Assembly: GCF_016461825.1 (NCBI RefSeq)
Contig: NZ_JAEMNU010000031.1
Location: 1-32,901 of the forward strand
Source of the DNA: Rugamonas violacea
GTDB taxonomy: Bacteria > Pseudomonadota > Gammaproteobacteria > Burkholderiales > Burkholderiaceae_D
DNA: 32,901 nt
Direction: 5' to 3'
The position numbers and the translations under genes were made by a program. The notes beneath the pieces are model-generated. The model searched no databases, had not been told where the DNA came from, and was given only the letters and a program-made list of their open reading frames with translations. Position 1 is the first letter of the stretch. Each line of letters opens with the position of its first letter. This document shows, piece by piece, positions 22,919 to 32,901 of the stretch.

Positions 22919-23005
22919 AAGGCGCCGGCGGCGACCAACCACCCACAGGCAAAGAGCCGGGGTCAGACCCGCCGGGTCTGACCCCAGGTGTCGCCTGTGG
23001 GTTTT
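22919..23005. repeat. dispersed bipartite palindromic repeat, copy C (best preserved)
   Basis: The inner stem is a perfect 12-bp inverted repeat, GGGGTCAGACCC (22959-22970) and GGGTCTGACCCC (22974-22985), with loop GCC. The outer arms ACCCACAGGC (22941-22950) and GCCTGTGGGT (22993-23002) are also perfect. A left flank GGCGCCGGCGGC is shared, in inverted orientation, with copy D. A further segment at 22882-22911 (GAACGGC-GGC, then ATGCCGCT-AGT) also occurs before copy E. Confidence 0.9.
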
Positions 23006-23063
23006 CTTAACTTGGTGGCACTGGGGCAGGCCCCTGGACAAGCGCCGGCGGCCGGCGTCGCGG

Positions 23064-23300
23064 CTAGGTCTGGATCTTGACGCAGGTGTCCGGCACCGGC
23101 ACCGGCGCGCCCTGCTCGGCGACGATCCAGCCGGCCAGCCGCGCGCGCAAGGCGGCCACCTGACAGGGGTCGAACTCGACCAGCAGGGTCTTGTCGTCGC
23201 GGCCGACCACCTTGCCCTCGGCAAAGCCCAACACCACCTGCTCGGCCGCTTGCGGCGACAGGATGGCATTGCGGGTCTGGCGGAGGAGTAGGCGTTGCAT
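23064..23300 (-). CDS. small protein downstream of the subtilase, unknown function
   Basis: The 78-residue protein begins MQRLLLRQTRNAILSPQAAEQV and reads as a compact alpha/beta fold (VVLGFAEGKVVGRDDKTLLVEF, split; VAALRARLAGWIVAEQG). It has two Cys residues (in FDPCQV and DTCVKI). It starts 38 bases after the subtilase stop on the same strand, so the two are probably co-transcribed. The beta-alpha-beta size and the hydrophobic LAGWIV segment are reminiscent of subtilase propeptide/I9-type inhibitors encoded separately, but I cannot confirm this. No signal peptide. Confidence 0.6.
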   Translation of the reverse strand: MQRLLLRQTRNAILSPQAAEQVVLGFAEGKVVGRDDKTLLVEFDPCQVAALRARLAGWIVAEQGAPVPVPDTCVKIQT

Positions 23301-23338
23301 GGCCCCAGTCTACTCCATCGCCCGCGCCGCCGCTCCGC

Positions 23339-25363
23339 TCACGGCAACCGTCCCAGTCCCTCGAACTCGGTCCCCAAACCCATGCGCAGCGCGGCGCCGT
23401 AGATCAGCCCCAGCATGGTGATGGCGCGCTTGCTGTCGCGCGGCAGCGCCAGCACCTCGGGGTGGGCCGCCAGCAGCAGCGCGGCGCAGCCGGTCACCGC
23501 CGGGCAGGCCATCGAGGTGCCGCTCATCACCGCGTAGGCGGCCGGCGGCACGGTCGAGACGATGCCCACGCCCGGCCCCGTCAAGTCGACCTCGGGGCCG
23601 ACGTTGGCGAAGCCGGCGACGAAGACGGCGGCGTCGTCGGCCGAGAACGGCGCCAGCGCGTCCAGCGCCTCGGTCGAGTCGGCCGGGTAGCTGCCGACCC
23701 GGCCGATGGCCGACACCGCCAGCGCCTCCGGCCAGCGCGCCGGATAGCTGACCGGGCCGCGCGTGTCGTTGCCGCTGGCGACGATGCACAGGCTGCCCTG
23801 GTCGAAGGCGTCCTTGATCGCCTCGTGCACCGCCTCGTCGCGCAGCGGCCCGCCCAGGCTCAGGTTGAGCAGGTCGCAGCCGTCGGCGACGGCGCGGTCG
23901 ATGGCGCGGATGATGTCGTAATTGGTGGCGCCGTTGCCGGCGTTGGGGAAGACCCGGTAGCTCATCAGCCGCACGCCGGGCGCGACGCCGCGCCGGCCGC
24001 CGGGCGGCGAGCCACGGCCGGCGACGATGCCGGCGACGTGGCTGCCGTGGTCGCCGTCCCGCGCCGCCGGGCCGTGGCCGCCGATGTCGTTCTCGGCCTG
24101 CACGAAGGCGGCGCCGCCGGCCACCGCCAGGTCCGGATGGCCGAGCGCGACGCCGGTGTCGATCACCGCCACGGCGACGCCGGCGCCGGCCGTCAACGGG
24201 TGCCGGCCGTACAGCCGGGCGAGGTAGTCGTCGGCCGCCAAGTCGATGGGCGCCAGGCGCAGGCGCACGGCCGAATCCAGGCTCAGGTCGGCGCGGTGGC
24301 AGCCCCAGTAGCCGGCCGGGCCGTAGGCCACCAGCAGCTCGACCTGCTTGCGGCGGGCACCGAGCGCCAGCCGCACCAGGCCGTCGGCGTCGCTGACGCC
24401 CTCGGCGCCGGCGCGGGCGGCGAAGTCGGTGAAGGCGATCACATGGGCGCCGGCCAGCGGCAACTCGCCGTCGCCGCGCAGCACCGTCAGCGTGATCGCC
24501 GCCGCGCCCGCGCCGACGGCGGCCGGCGCGGCGCAGGCGGCGGGATTGAGCTGCAACCGCGGCCGCCGGCTCAGCTGGTAGATCACCAGGGGCACGGCGC
24601 GCACGCCGGGCGCGCTGACCTTCAGCGCCAGCAGTTGTTCGGGGGTCAGCGCGGCCAGCTTGGCGCCGTCGTCGTGGGTCGAATGCAGGATCTGCGGCGC
24701 CATCGCCGGCGCGGCCAGGCCGGCGGCGCCGCGCGCCAGCGCCGCCGTCGCCACCAATGCGGCGTTGGCGGCGTTGGCGGCGTTGGCGGGTGCCGTCACA
24801 CCGTCGAGCGCGCTCATCTCGGCCGAACGCATGCCGCGCAAGGGCAGCAGCACGTATTCGGCGGCCTCCCAGACGTGCGCGCCGACCAGTCGCGGAAACG
24901 GCGCGGCGGCGCTATCGGCCGCCGCGACGGCGTCGTCGGCGCCGTCGGCATTGCGCTTGAGCGCATGAGCGGCGACCAGCATGGCGCCGCCGCCGCCGTC
25001 GAGCACGGCGACGAAGAAGTCGAGCAGCGCGTCGATGCGGCCCAGCCGCGCCGCCAAGGCGCCGGCGCCGTCGAGCGCCGCCGCCACATAGGCCACGGCG
25101 GCGTTGATGTGCTGCGCCGTCACGCGCGGTTCGCCCGCCGCCAGGGCGATGTCGAGACCGTCGAGCCAGGCGGCCAGGTCGAGCAGGCTGTGGTAGCGCC
25201 GCATGATCTGGCGCTGCTCGGCGAAGCCGGGATTCTCGCCCAGCACAGCGCACAGGCGGCCGGCCAGTTCGCGCAGCAGGGCGATGGCCGGCCTGAGCGC
25301 GACGGCGGCGATGGTCTCGCCGGCGCCGGCCGGCGCCAGCGCAGTGGTGTCGTTCCGCTCCAT
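23339..25363 (-). CDS. cytoplasmic S8 subtilase with N-terminal helical domain
   Basis: The 674-residue protein has the S8 triad: Asp402 in AVIDTGV, His439 in GDHGSHVAG and Ser617 in SGTSMACP, plus the oxyanion Asn in VASGND. Before the peptidase are a helical region (about 1-190; LLRELAGRLCAVLGEN, YHSLLDLAAWLDGLDIAL) and a carboxypeptidase-regulatory/CnaB-like beta domain (about 290-365; ITLTVLRGDGELPLAGAHVIAF, split, and SDADGLVRLAL). No signal peptide or membrane helix is visible, unusual for subtilases. I chose ATG 25363, with GAGGAG upstream; the longer frames begin in the divergent promoter region. A 78-residue gene follows. Substrate and activation are unknown. Confidence 0.85.
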   Translation of the reverse strand: MERNDTTALAPAGAGETIAAVALRPAIALLRELAGRLCAVLGENPGFAEQRQIMRRYHSLLDLAAWLDGLDIALAAGEPRVTAQHINAAVAYVAAALDGAGALAARLGRIDALLDFFVAVLDGGGGAMLVAAHALKRNADGADDAVAAADSAAAPFPRLVGAHVWEAAEYVLLPLRGMRSAEMSALDGVTAPANAANAANAALVATAALARGAAGLAAPAMAPQILHSTHDDGAKLAALTPEQLLALKVSAPGVRAVPLVIYQLSRRPRLQLNPAACAAPAAVGAGAAAITLTVLRGDGELPLAGAHVIAFTDFAARAGAEGVSDADGLVRLALGARRKQVELLVAYGPAGYWGCHRADLSLDSAVRLRLAPIDLAADDYLARLYGRHPLTAGAGVAVAVIDTGVALGHPDLAVAGGAAFVQAENDIGGHGPAARDGDHGSHVAGIVAGRGSPPGGRRGVAPGVRLMSYRVFPNAGNGATNYDIIRAIDRAVADGCDLLNLSLGGPLRDEAVHEAIKDAFDQGSLCIVASGNDTRGPVSYPARWPEALAVSAIGRVGSYPADSTEALDALAPFSADDAAVFVAGFANVGPEVDLTGPGVGIVSTVPPAAYAVMSGTSMACPAVTGCAALLLAAHPEVLALPRDSKRAITMLGLIYGAALRMGLGTEFEGLGRLP

Positions 25364-25554
25364 GGGGTTGCTCCTCGGTCCGGCGATGGCGGACGCATTG
25401 TTATGGTGTATGAATGATTGCATTTGCATCATTCTGCCCCATTCTCCTCCAGCTCGCCGGGCATGGGCGCAGGCCAGCGCGGCGGCCTGCTGCGCCAGAT
25501 CGAGCCGGCGCCAAGTGAATGCGCTTTTGCCCGCGCGCGGCGGCGGCGGACCGC

Positions 25555-25560
25555 TATAAT
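25555..25560 (+). promoter_or_regulatory. -10 element (TATAAT) of the lipoprotein gene
   Basis: A perfect TATAAT lies 42 bases before the lipoprotein ATG, in the 239-bp divergent region between it and the subtilase gene. No -35 at standard spacing is seen. Confidence 0.45.
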
Positions 25561-25602
25561 GTTGCAAACCGAATAGCACCGCCCCCACCACGGAAACACG
25601 CC

Positions 25603-26049
25603 ATGCGCAAGTTTGTGATCGTCCTGCTGCCCCTGTTGTTGAGTGCCTGCGTCGACGACTCGGCCTCCTACTACGCCGACGGCGCCGGCAACCACGCGCT
25701 GACGATACGCCGCGCCCAGCAGCACTTCTGGAGCGACGCGGCGACGGTGGACCTGATCATGTCGCGCCTGCCCGACTGCCAGCGCCGCTTGCGCCTGGCG
25801 ACGCTGCCGGCCGGCGAGGTCGAGATCGAATTGTTTTCCAGCGGCGACAACAACTGGACCTTGCGCGCCGGCAGCCAGGTGTGGCAGGTGGAGAGCCAGA
25901 CCTGCACGCAATATGCGGACAACAAGGGGGAGTTCGGCGAGCCGGTGGGGATCTTCCGCACCGAGGCCGGCAAGTTCAGCTTCCAGCCGGCGCTGGTGAC
26001 GGCGCCGGCCGCGCCGGCCCAGGGTGCCGAGGCGGCCGCACCGCAGTAG
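25603..26049 (+). CDS. small lipoprotein, unknown function
   Basis: The 148-residue protein has a lipoprotein signal peptide (MRKFVIVLLPLLLSAC) with lipobox LLSAC; Cys16 would be acylated. The mature part (IRRAQQHFWSDAATVDLIMSR, LPDCQRRLRL, VEIELFSSGDNNWTLRAGSQVWQVESQTC) looks like a compact alpha/beta domain with a possible disulfide. The tail is Ala/Pro-rich. The Asp residues after the lipid Cys (CVDD) would favour inner-membrane retention under the E. coli rule. The start at 25603 matches the lipobox length; the upstream extension has no signal character. Family not recognised. It is convergent with the second chemoreceptor, with repeat copy D between. Confidence 0.8.
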   Translation: MRKFVIVLLPLLLSACVDDSASYYADGAGNHALTIRRAQQHFWSDAATVDLIMSRLPDCQRRLRLATLPAGEVEIELFSSGDNNWTLRAGSQVWQVESQTCTQYADNKGEFGEPVGIFRTEAGKFSFQPALVTAPAAPAQGAEAAAPQ

Positions 26050-26063
26050 GCTTGGTTGGTAAA

Positions 26064-26151
26064 ACCCACAGGCGAAAACCTGGGGTCAGACCCTTGGGTC
26101 TGACCCCGGCTCTTTGCCGCTGGGTGGTTTTGTAGCCGCCGGCGCCTTAAT
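26064..26151. repeat. dispersed bipartite palindromic repeat, copy D
   Basis: Inner perfect 12-bp stem GGGGTCAGACCC (26082-26093) and GGGTCTGACCCC (26096-26107) with loop TT. Outer arms are ACCCACAGGC (26064-26073) and the imperfect GCCGCTGGGT (26116-26125 approximately). The right flank, read on the minus strand, shares the AAGGCGCCGGCGGC and GGCAAAGAGCC segments with copy C, so C and D are inverted copies. Confidence 0.9.
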
Positions 26152-26159
26152 TTCCCACC

Positions 26160-27800
26160 CTAGCGCGACAAGGCTAGCCGGCCCGACGCGGCGGCCGCGC
26201 GCACGCGCGGCGTGGCGGCGTTGCCGCCGCCACCGGCGCGTCCCTCGGCGGCGCTCAGGCGGAAGCGCGTCACCAGCTGCGCCAGCATGGCGGCCTGGTC
26301 CTGCATGCTGCCGGCGGCGGCGGCGGCCTGTTCAACCAGCGCGGCGTTCTGCTGGGTCACCGAATCCATCTCGGTGATGGCCTGGTTGACGTGGCCGATG
26401 CCGGTGCTCTGCTCGTGCGAGGCGGAGCTGATCGCGCCCATGATCTCGGTGACCCGCGAGACGCTGGCCACCACCTGGTCCATCGTGGTGCCGGCCTCGG
26501 CCACCAGCGCGCTGCCGGCCTTGATGCTGTCGACCGAATCGCCGATCAGTTCCTTGATCTCCTTGGCCGCCGCCGCGCTGCGGTGGGCCAGGTTGCGCAC
26601 CTCGGTGGCGACCACCGCGAAGCCACGGCCCTGCTCGCCGGCGCGGGCCGCCTCCACCGCCGCGTTGAGCGCCAGGATGTTGGTCTGGAAGGCGATGCCA
26701 TCGATCACGCTGATGATGTCGACGATGCGCGTCGCCGAGGCGTTGATGGTTTCCATCGTCCGCACCACCTGCGACACCACGTGGCCGCCCTTCTCGGCCA
26801 CCTGGGCGGCCGAGATCACCAACTGGTTGGCCTGCTGGGCGTTGGCGGCGTTCTGGTTGACGGTGGCCGTCAACTCCTCCATCGAGGCGGCGGTCTCCTC
26901 CAGCGAGCTGGCCTGGCTTTCCGTGCGGGCCGACAAGTCCATATTGCCGCTGGCGATCTCGGCCGAGGCGATGGCGATGGTGTCGGCGCTGCGGCGGATC
27001 TCGCCGATGGTGTCGGCCAGCTTGGCCTGCATGGTGCGCATGCCGAACAGGATGCTGCTGTTGTCGGTCTTGTGGGTCTGCACCGGGGTGCTCAGGTCGC
27101 CGTCGGCGATCTGCTGGGCCACCTCGCTGGCGTAGGCCGGGTCGCCGCCGATGGTGTGGCGCAGGCTGCGGTTGATCGCGCTGACCACCAGCCACAGCAG
27201 GACGAAGACCACCGCCAGCACGCCGGCCGACTTGTACAGCGAGACGCGGAAGGCGTCGTCGATGTCGTCCATGTAGACGCCGGTGACCAGGTCCCATTCC
27301 CACGGCGCGTAACGCACCACCCGGCTCATCTTGGCGACCGGCTCGGTGCCGCCGGGGCGGTTCCAGTGGTAGTGGACAAAGCCGGCGCCGGCCGCGCTGC
27401 CGCCGGCCGCCGCGATGTCGCGGTACAGGTAGACGCCGGTGGCGTCCTTGAAGTTGCTCATGTCCTTGCCGTCGTTTTCCGGCTTGAAGGGATTCATCAG
27501 CGCGATGACCGCCGAGGTGGTGATGGAGATGTAGCCGTCCTTGCCGAAGCGCAGCGACTTGATCACTTCCTTGGCGCGTTTTTGCGCTTCCTCCTTGCTC
27601 AGGGCGCCGGACTGGACCTGCGCGCCGAAATGTTTGAGGACGCTGAGGCCGACCTCGTCGACGTTGCTCAGGTCGTTGCTACGCTCTTCGATGCGCAGAT
27701 CGCGGGTTTGCACCGCGCCATACACAAAAATGATGAAAATACACAGCAGGCTGCAAATCAGGGGCACCCACAGCTTTTGTTGGAAAGACAGTTTATTCAC
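26160..27800 (-). CDS. methyl-accepting chemotaxis protein with single Cache sensor
   Basis: With the GTG start at 27800 the receptor has 546 residues: TM1 (about 10-31), a periplasmic sCache_2-type domain (about 40-180; [28 protein letters not shown] split, and [15 protein letters not shown]), TM2 (about 190-212), HAMP, and the methyl-accepting domain with the conserved tip [20 protein letters not shown]. Such Cache receptors often sense small organic acids. It lacks a CheR-docking pentapeptide, unlike its paralogue at 21.1 kb. AAAGGA just upstream of the GTG favours this start; an ATG at 27842 in frame would add 14 residues. Confidence 0.92.
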   Translation of the reverse strand: MNKLSFQQKLWVPLICSLLCIFIIFVYGAVQTRDLRIEERSNDLSNVDEVGLSVLKHFGAQVQSGALSKEEAQKRAKEVIKSLRFGKDGYISITTSAVIALMNPFKPENDGKDMSNFKDATGVYLYRDIAAAGGSAAGAGFVHYHWNRPGGTEPVAKMSRVVRYAPWEWDLVTGVYMDDIDDAFRVSLYKSAGVLAVVFVLLWLVVSAINRSLRHTIGGDPAYASEVAQQIADGDLSTPVQTHKTDNSSILFGMRTMQAKLADTIGEIRRSADTIAIASAEIASGNMDLSARTESQASSLEETAASMEELTATVNQNAANAQQANQLVISAAQVAEKGGHVVSQVVRTMETINASATRIVDIISVIDGIAFQTNILALNAAVEAARAGEQGRGFAVVATEVRNLAHRSAAAAKEIKELIGDSVDSIKAGSALVAEAGTTMDQVVASVSRVTEIMGAISSASHEQSTGIGHVNQAITEMDSVTQQNAALVEQAAAAAGSMQDQAAMLAQLVTRFRLSAAEGRAGGGGNAATPRVRAAAASGRLALSR

Positions 27801-27950
27801 GGCTATCCTTTTTGTTGTCGGAAACCAAGAATAGTCTGACAAGTGACTTCAATGCAACATTTTGCCGCCTGGGAAATATTTGCCATGGCTTTATGTGCCA
27901 AAAGGCAACAGATTGAAGTATTAATTGACAATCTTTTGCAATTTGCAAAT

Positions 27951-27980
27951 AAAAAAGCGCGGCGATGATGGTCGCCGCGC
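27951..27980 (-). terminator. rho-independent terminator of the DUF4148 gene
   Basis: On the minus strand GCGCGGCGA and TCGCCGCGC form a perfect 9-bp stem with a six-base loop, followed by six T residues. It lies about 38 bases after the DUF4148 stop. Confidence 0.9.
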
Positions 27981-28018
27981 TGGGGGGGATCGGGGCGCCT
28001 CGCGGCGCCGGCGGCGGC

Positions 28019-28363
28019 TTAGCGCTGTTGTTGCTTGGCCGCCGCCGTGGCCTGCAGGCTGGCGTCGACACTGGCGCGGCCGGCGCGCGGCGCCTGGTAG
28101 GCGATCGACTCGGTCGCCTCGTTCCGCTCCAGCAGGCCGGCGGCGCGGGCGCGCAGCACCTCGGCCTTGACGTCGGCACGGCTCAGGCCGCTTGGCTGCG
28201 TGTCGAGGCGGCCCAGCGCGGCCTCGCTCTGGTCGAGCTGGCCGGCGGCGCGCGCCTGTTGCAGCTCGGCCAACACCTCGGCGCGGGTTTTGCCGTCGTC
28301 GGCCAGGGCGGCGCCGGCGATCAGCAGCAGGGAGGCGGAAGCGATCAGTTGTTTGATGTTCAT
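28019..28363 (-). CDS. DUF4148 secreted small protein
   Basis: The 114-residue protein has a signal peptide (MNIKQLIASASLLLIAGAALA; cleavage after 21) followed by KTRAEVLAELQQARAAGQL, the DUF4148 signature seen in many Burkholderiales. A second related unit (SRADVKAEVLRARAAGLLERNEATES) follows. The C-terminus is Ala/Gln-rich. It is predicted periplasmic; function unknown. GGAG eight bases before the ATG supports the start, and a strong terminator ends the transcript, so it is probably monocistronic. Confidence 0.88.
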   Translation of the reverse strand: MNIKQLIASASLLLIAGAALADDGKTRAEVLAELQQARAAGQLDQSEAALGRLDTQPSGLSRADVKAEVLRARAAGLLERNEATESIAYQAPRAGRASVDASLQATAAAKQQQR

Positions 28364-28454
28364 GGTGGGACTCCAGTCGGTTGGTTGAATGGGAGTCGAA
28401 CAGCGCTCGGAGTGGCTGGTCGATGGAGTCATCTTAGTATTTAAATTTAAGATG

Positions 28455-28481
28455 AAAAAGCGCAAATATCCGCGCTTTTTT
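28455..28481 (-). terminator. rho-independent terminator of the aldo/keto reductase gene
   Basis: AAAAAGCGC (28455-28463) and GCGCTTTTT (28472-28480) form a stem with an eight-base loop, giving a T-tract in either direction. It lies just after the reductase stop on the minus strand. Confidence 0.75.
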
Positions 28482-28497
28482 ATCCGATTTTCGAATG

Positions 28498-29505
<1,008 letters not shown>

Positions 29506-29573
29506 GCTGTTTCTCCAGAGGTCGTTGAGGGGAACGCGGACGCCGTGTCGGCCCGCGGTACAACCATTATGCT

Positions 29574-29591
29574 ATTATCGATATCAGTAAT
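29574..29591. promoter_or_regulatory. candidate LysR-type operator between the reductase and regulator genes
   Basis: ATTA-N10-TAAT is a dyad containing a T-N11-A pattern, in the AT-rich divergent region 29506-29636. This is where a LysR-type protein would bind to control itself and the reductase. Confidence 0.35.
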
Positions 29592-29636
29592 AAATCAGCT
29601 AAACCTTATTTGTTTATTCGAAAATATATAACAATC

Positions 29637-30545
29637 ATGGACCAGTTCAAGGCGATGCAGATCTTCAAGGCGGTGGCCGACTGCAAGAGTTTCACCCAGG
29701 CGGCCGAGCAACTCGACCTGCCCAAGCCCAGCGTCAGCAACGCCGTGCAGGCCATCGAACAGCGGCTCGGGGTGCGTCTGCTGCAGCGCACCACGCGCAA
29801 GGTCAGCCTGACCGTCGAGGGGCGGATCTACCTGGACCGCTGCAGCGACCTGCTCAACGACTTGGAGGACGTCAACGCCCTGTTCCTCGGCGACGGCCGC
29901 CAGCCCAGCGGCAGCATCCGCGTCGAGCTGCCCGAGCGGCTGGCCCATCAGGTGGTGATCCCCGCCCTGCCCGACTTCTTCCGCCAATTCCCCGACATCC
30001 AGGTGCGGCTCGGCTCGAACGACCGCTACGCCGACCTGGTCGGCGAGGGCATCGATTGCGCCGTGCGCGGCGGCAACCTGCGCGACTCCAGCCTGATCGC
30101 CAAGCGCATCGGCGAGATGGAGCAGATCAACTGCGGCGCGCGCAGCTATCTGGAACGCCACGGCCGGCCGCAAACGCTGGCCGACCTGGCCCGGCACCAG
30201 GCGGTCAACTTCTTCTCCAGCCAGACCGGCCGCGACCTCGACTGGGAGTACCAGGACGCCGACGGCCAGCGCCGCACGCTGAGCATGCGCAGCGCCGTCT
30301 CGGTCAACGGCACCGAGGCTTATCTGGAAAGCTGCCGCGCCGGCCTCGGCCTGATCCAGAATCCCCGCCTCGGCCTGGGCGACTTGCTGGCCACGGGCGA
30401 GCTGGAGGAGGTGCTGCCGCAATGGCGCCCGGCGCCGTTGCCCTTGTCGATCATTTACGCCCACAACCGCCACCTGTCGCCCCGCGTGCGGGTCTTCGTC
30501 GATTGGCTGGCCGATGTGCTAACGCAGCAAAGTGTGTCAAAATAA
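29637..30545 (+). CDS. LysR-family transcriptional regulator
   Basis: The 302-residue protein has the N-terminal winged helix-turn-helix (MDQFKAMQIFKAVADCKSFTQAAEQL; recognition helix KPSVSNAVQAIEQRLG, both split in frame) and a C-terminal periplasmic-binding-like effector domain (about 90-295; SIRVELPERLAHQVVIPALP, VNGTEAYLESCRAGLGLIQ). It belongs to the AaeR/DsdC-like branch with QRTTRKVSLTVEG. It probably regulates the divergent aldo/keto reductase. No Shine-Dalgarno sequence precedes the ATG at 29637, which lies in an AT-rich leader. It ends 26 bases before the M28 peptidase gene. Confidence 0.92.
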   Translation: MDQFKAMQIFKAVADCKSFTQAAEQLDLPKPSVSNAVQAIEQRLGVRLLQRTTRKVSLTVEGRIYLDRCSDLLNDLEDVNALFLGDGRQPSGSIRVELPERLAHQVVIPALPDFFRQFPDIQVRLGSNDRYADLVGEGIDCAVRGGNLRDSSLIAKRIGEMEQINCGARSYLERHGRPQTLADLARHQAVNFFSSQTGRDLDWEYQDADGQRRTLSMRSAVSVNGTEAYLESCRAGLGLIQNPRLGLGDLLATGELEEVLPQWRPAPLPLSIIYAHNRHLSPRVRVFVDWLADVLTQQSVSK

Positions 30546-30571
30546 GGAATCTTTCCATTTCACAATTCCCC

Positions 30572-32347
<1,776 letters not shown>

Positions 32348-32391
32348 AGCAAATTTAGCAGTCAGTGCAGTACACGAAGCAAGGAAACAGC

Positions 32392-32766
32392 ATGACCAAG
32401 AACGACGCCATGAAACGCATCAACGACCGGCTCGGCAAGCCGACCCTGACCGACAAGAACACCCACTACGCCGAAGTGGTGGTGTATGGCAGCGACGAAG
32501 GCTGGTGGTTGAAGATCCCCTTCGCCGGCTTCCGCAACGAGCTGCACTGCATCCTCAACAACAACAAGACCAAGACCTTCCAGCACCTGAAGATCGGCGC
32601 CAACCAGATCCTCAGCCCGGGCATGAAGTTCCGCCGCAGCAGCGACGGCACCGCCGACGCCTTCATGTCGGCCGCCAACCCGAAGCGCCTGGTCGACCTG
32701 CTCGACGGCGGCAGCAAGTACAACTTCACCAAGCACATGGTCAGCGAGTACCGCGAGTCCAAGTAA
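32392..32766 (+). CDS. conserved small cytoplasmic protein, unknown function
   Basis: The 124-residue protein starts MTKNDAMKRINDRLGKPTLT and has a beta-rich middle (YAEVVVYGSDEGWWLKIPF, FRNELHCILNNNKTKTFQHLKI split) and a basic C-terminus (KYNFTKHMVSEYRESK). There is no signal peptide or membrane helix. AAGGAAA about seven bases before the ATG is a good ribosome-binding site and rules out the longer frame from 32365. I do not recognise a family. Confidence 0.75.
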   Translation: MTKNDAMKRINDRLGKPTLTDKNTHYAEVVVYGSDEGWWLKIPFAGFRNELHCILNNNKTKTFQHLKIGANQILSPGMKFRRSSDGTADAFMSAANPKRLVDLLDGGSKYNFTKHMVSEYRESK

Positions 32767-32775
32767 GACAAGCTT

Positions 32776-32807
32776 CCCCCGGGGTCAGTTCCCCCCGGGG
32801 TCAGTGC
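32776..32807 (+). repeat. 16-bp tandem repeat
   Basis: CCCCCGGGGTCAGTTC (32776-32791) is followed at once by CCCCCGGGGTCAGTGC (32792-32807). The GGGGTCAG part matches one arm of the dispersed palindromic repeat, so this may be a degraded relative. Confidence 0.85.
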
Positions 32808-32830
32808 CGACATTCGGACACGAGCTCAAG

Positions 32831-32901
32831 CAGAACGGCAGGCAGGCACAAAATGCCGCTGAGTTGAAAACCCCACAGGCGCACAGCTGGGGTGGGGCCC
32901 C
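32831..32901. repeat. dispersed palindromic repeat, copy E (cut by window end)
   Basis: CCCCACAGGCG (32871-32881) and a GGGGTGGGG segment match the left half of copies A and D; the element runs off the window. The preceding segment 32833-32865 resembles 22882-22912 before copy C. Confidence 0.6.

Noticed and set aside
23462..25417. 651-residue plus-strand open frame opposite the subtilase
   Set aside because: Arg/Gly/His-rich shadow; the minus strand carries the full S8 triad.
22919..26151. Repeat copies C and D as ends of a composite transposon
   Set aside because: No transposase between them and no target-site duplication seen; other single copies of the same repeat occur elsewhere.

Overview
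The window looks like chromosome from a GC-rich betaproteobacterium, most likely Oxalobacteraceae of the Duganella/Massilia type. This is inferred from the combination of OmpW, DUF4148, phasin plus DUF3141, a bufferin operon, two chemoreceptors and the dispersed GGGGTCAGACCC-type repeats. No rRNA, tRNA, CRISPR array, transposase, integrase or phage structural gene was found.

Left part (1-5.5 kb) is accessory and less GC-rich. It holds a HigA-like antitoxin at the edge, a J-domain protein, a complete MqsR/MqsA toxin-antitoxin pair with a recognisable operator, and a minus-strand cluster (small membrane protein, unknown protein, M15-type peptidase fold, secreted unknown protein). It ends with a Phd/YefM antitoxin that has no full-length toxin behind it.

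The centrepiece (5.5-12.3 kb) is a complete type I Wadjet operon, jetABCD: DUF3375, DUF4194, an SMC-like ATPase, and DUF3322/DUF2220 with a toprim-like nuclease. All four genes overlap their neighbours. Wadjet is a known condensin-like system that recognises and cleaves closed circular plasmid DNA. Together with the antitoxin loci, the first 12 kb reads as a defence and stability island.

The right part is more chromosomal. In order it holds an M48 metalloprotease, a phasin and a DUF3141 alpha/beta hydrolase (polyhydroxyalkanoate-related), and a MORN-repeat/TonB-C-like secreted protein. Next come a minus-strand bufferin operon (BufA2-type precursor, MNIO enzyme, DUF2063 partner), OmpW with an FNR/Anr-like site, and a DUF2244 membrane protein. 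Two chemoreceptor genes in opposite orientation flank an unusual cytoplasmic subtilase with a small companion gene, plus a lipoprotein. The window closes with DUF4148, an aldo/keto reductase divergent from a LysR regulator, an M28 peptidase and a small unknown protein.

A bipartite palindromic repeat occurs five times in intergenic DNA (13.87, 20.82, 22.94, 26.06 and, cut by the window end, 32.87 kb). It shows compensatory base changes in its stem and is probably a mobile REP/MITE-like family. The least explained coding regions are the subtilase with its 78-residue companion, and the peptidase/secreted-protein pair at 2.6-4.3 kb.
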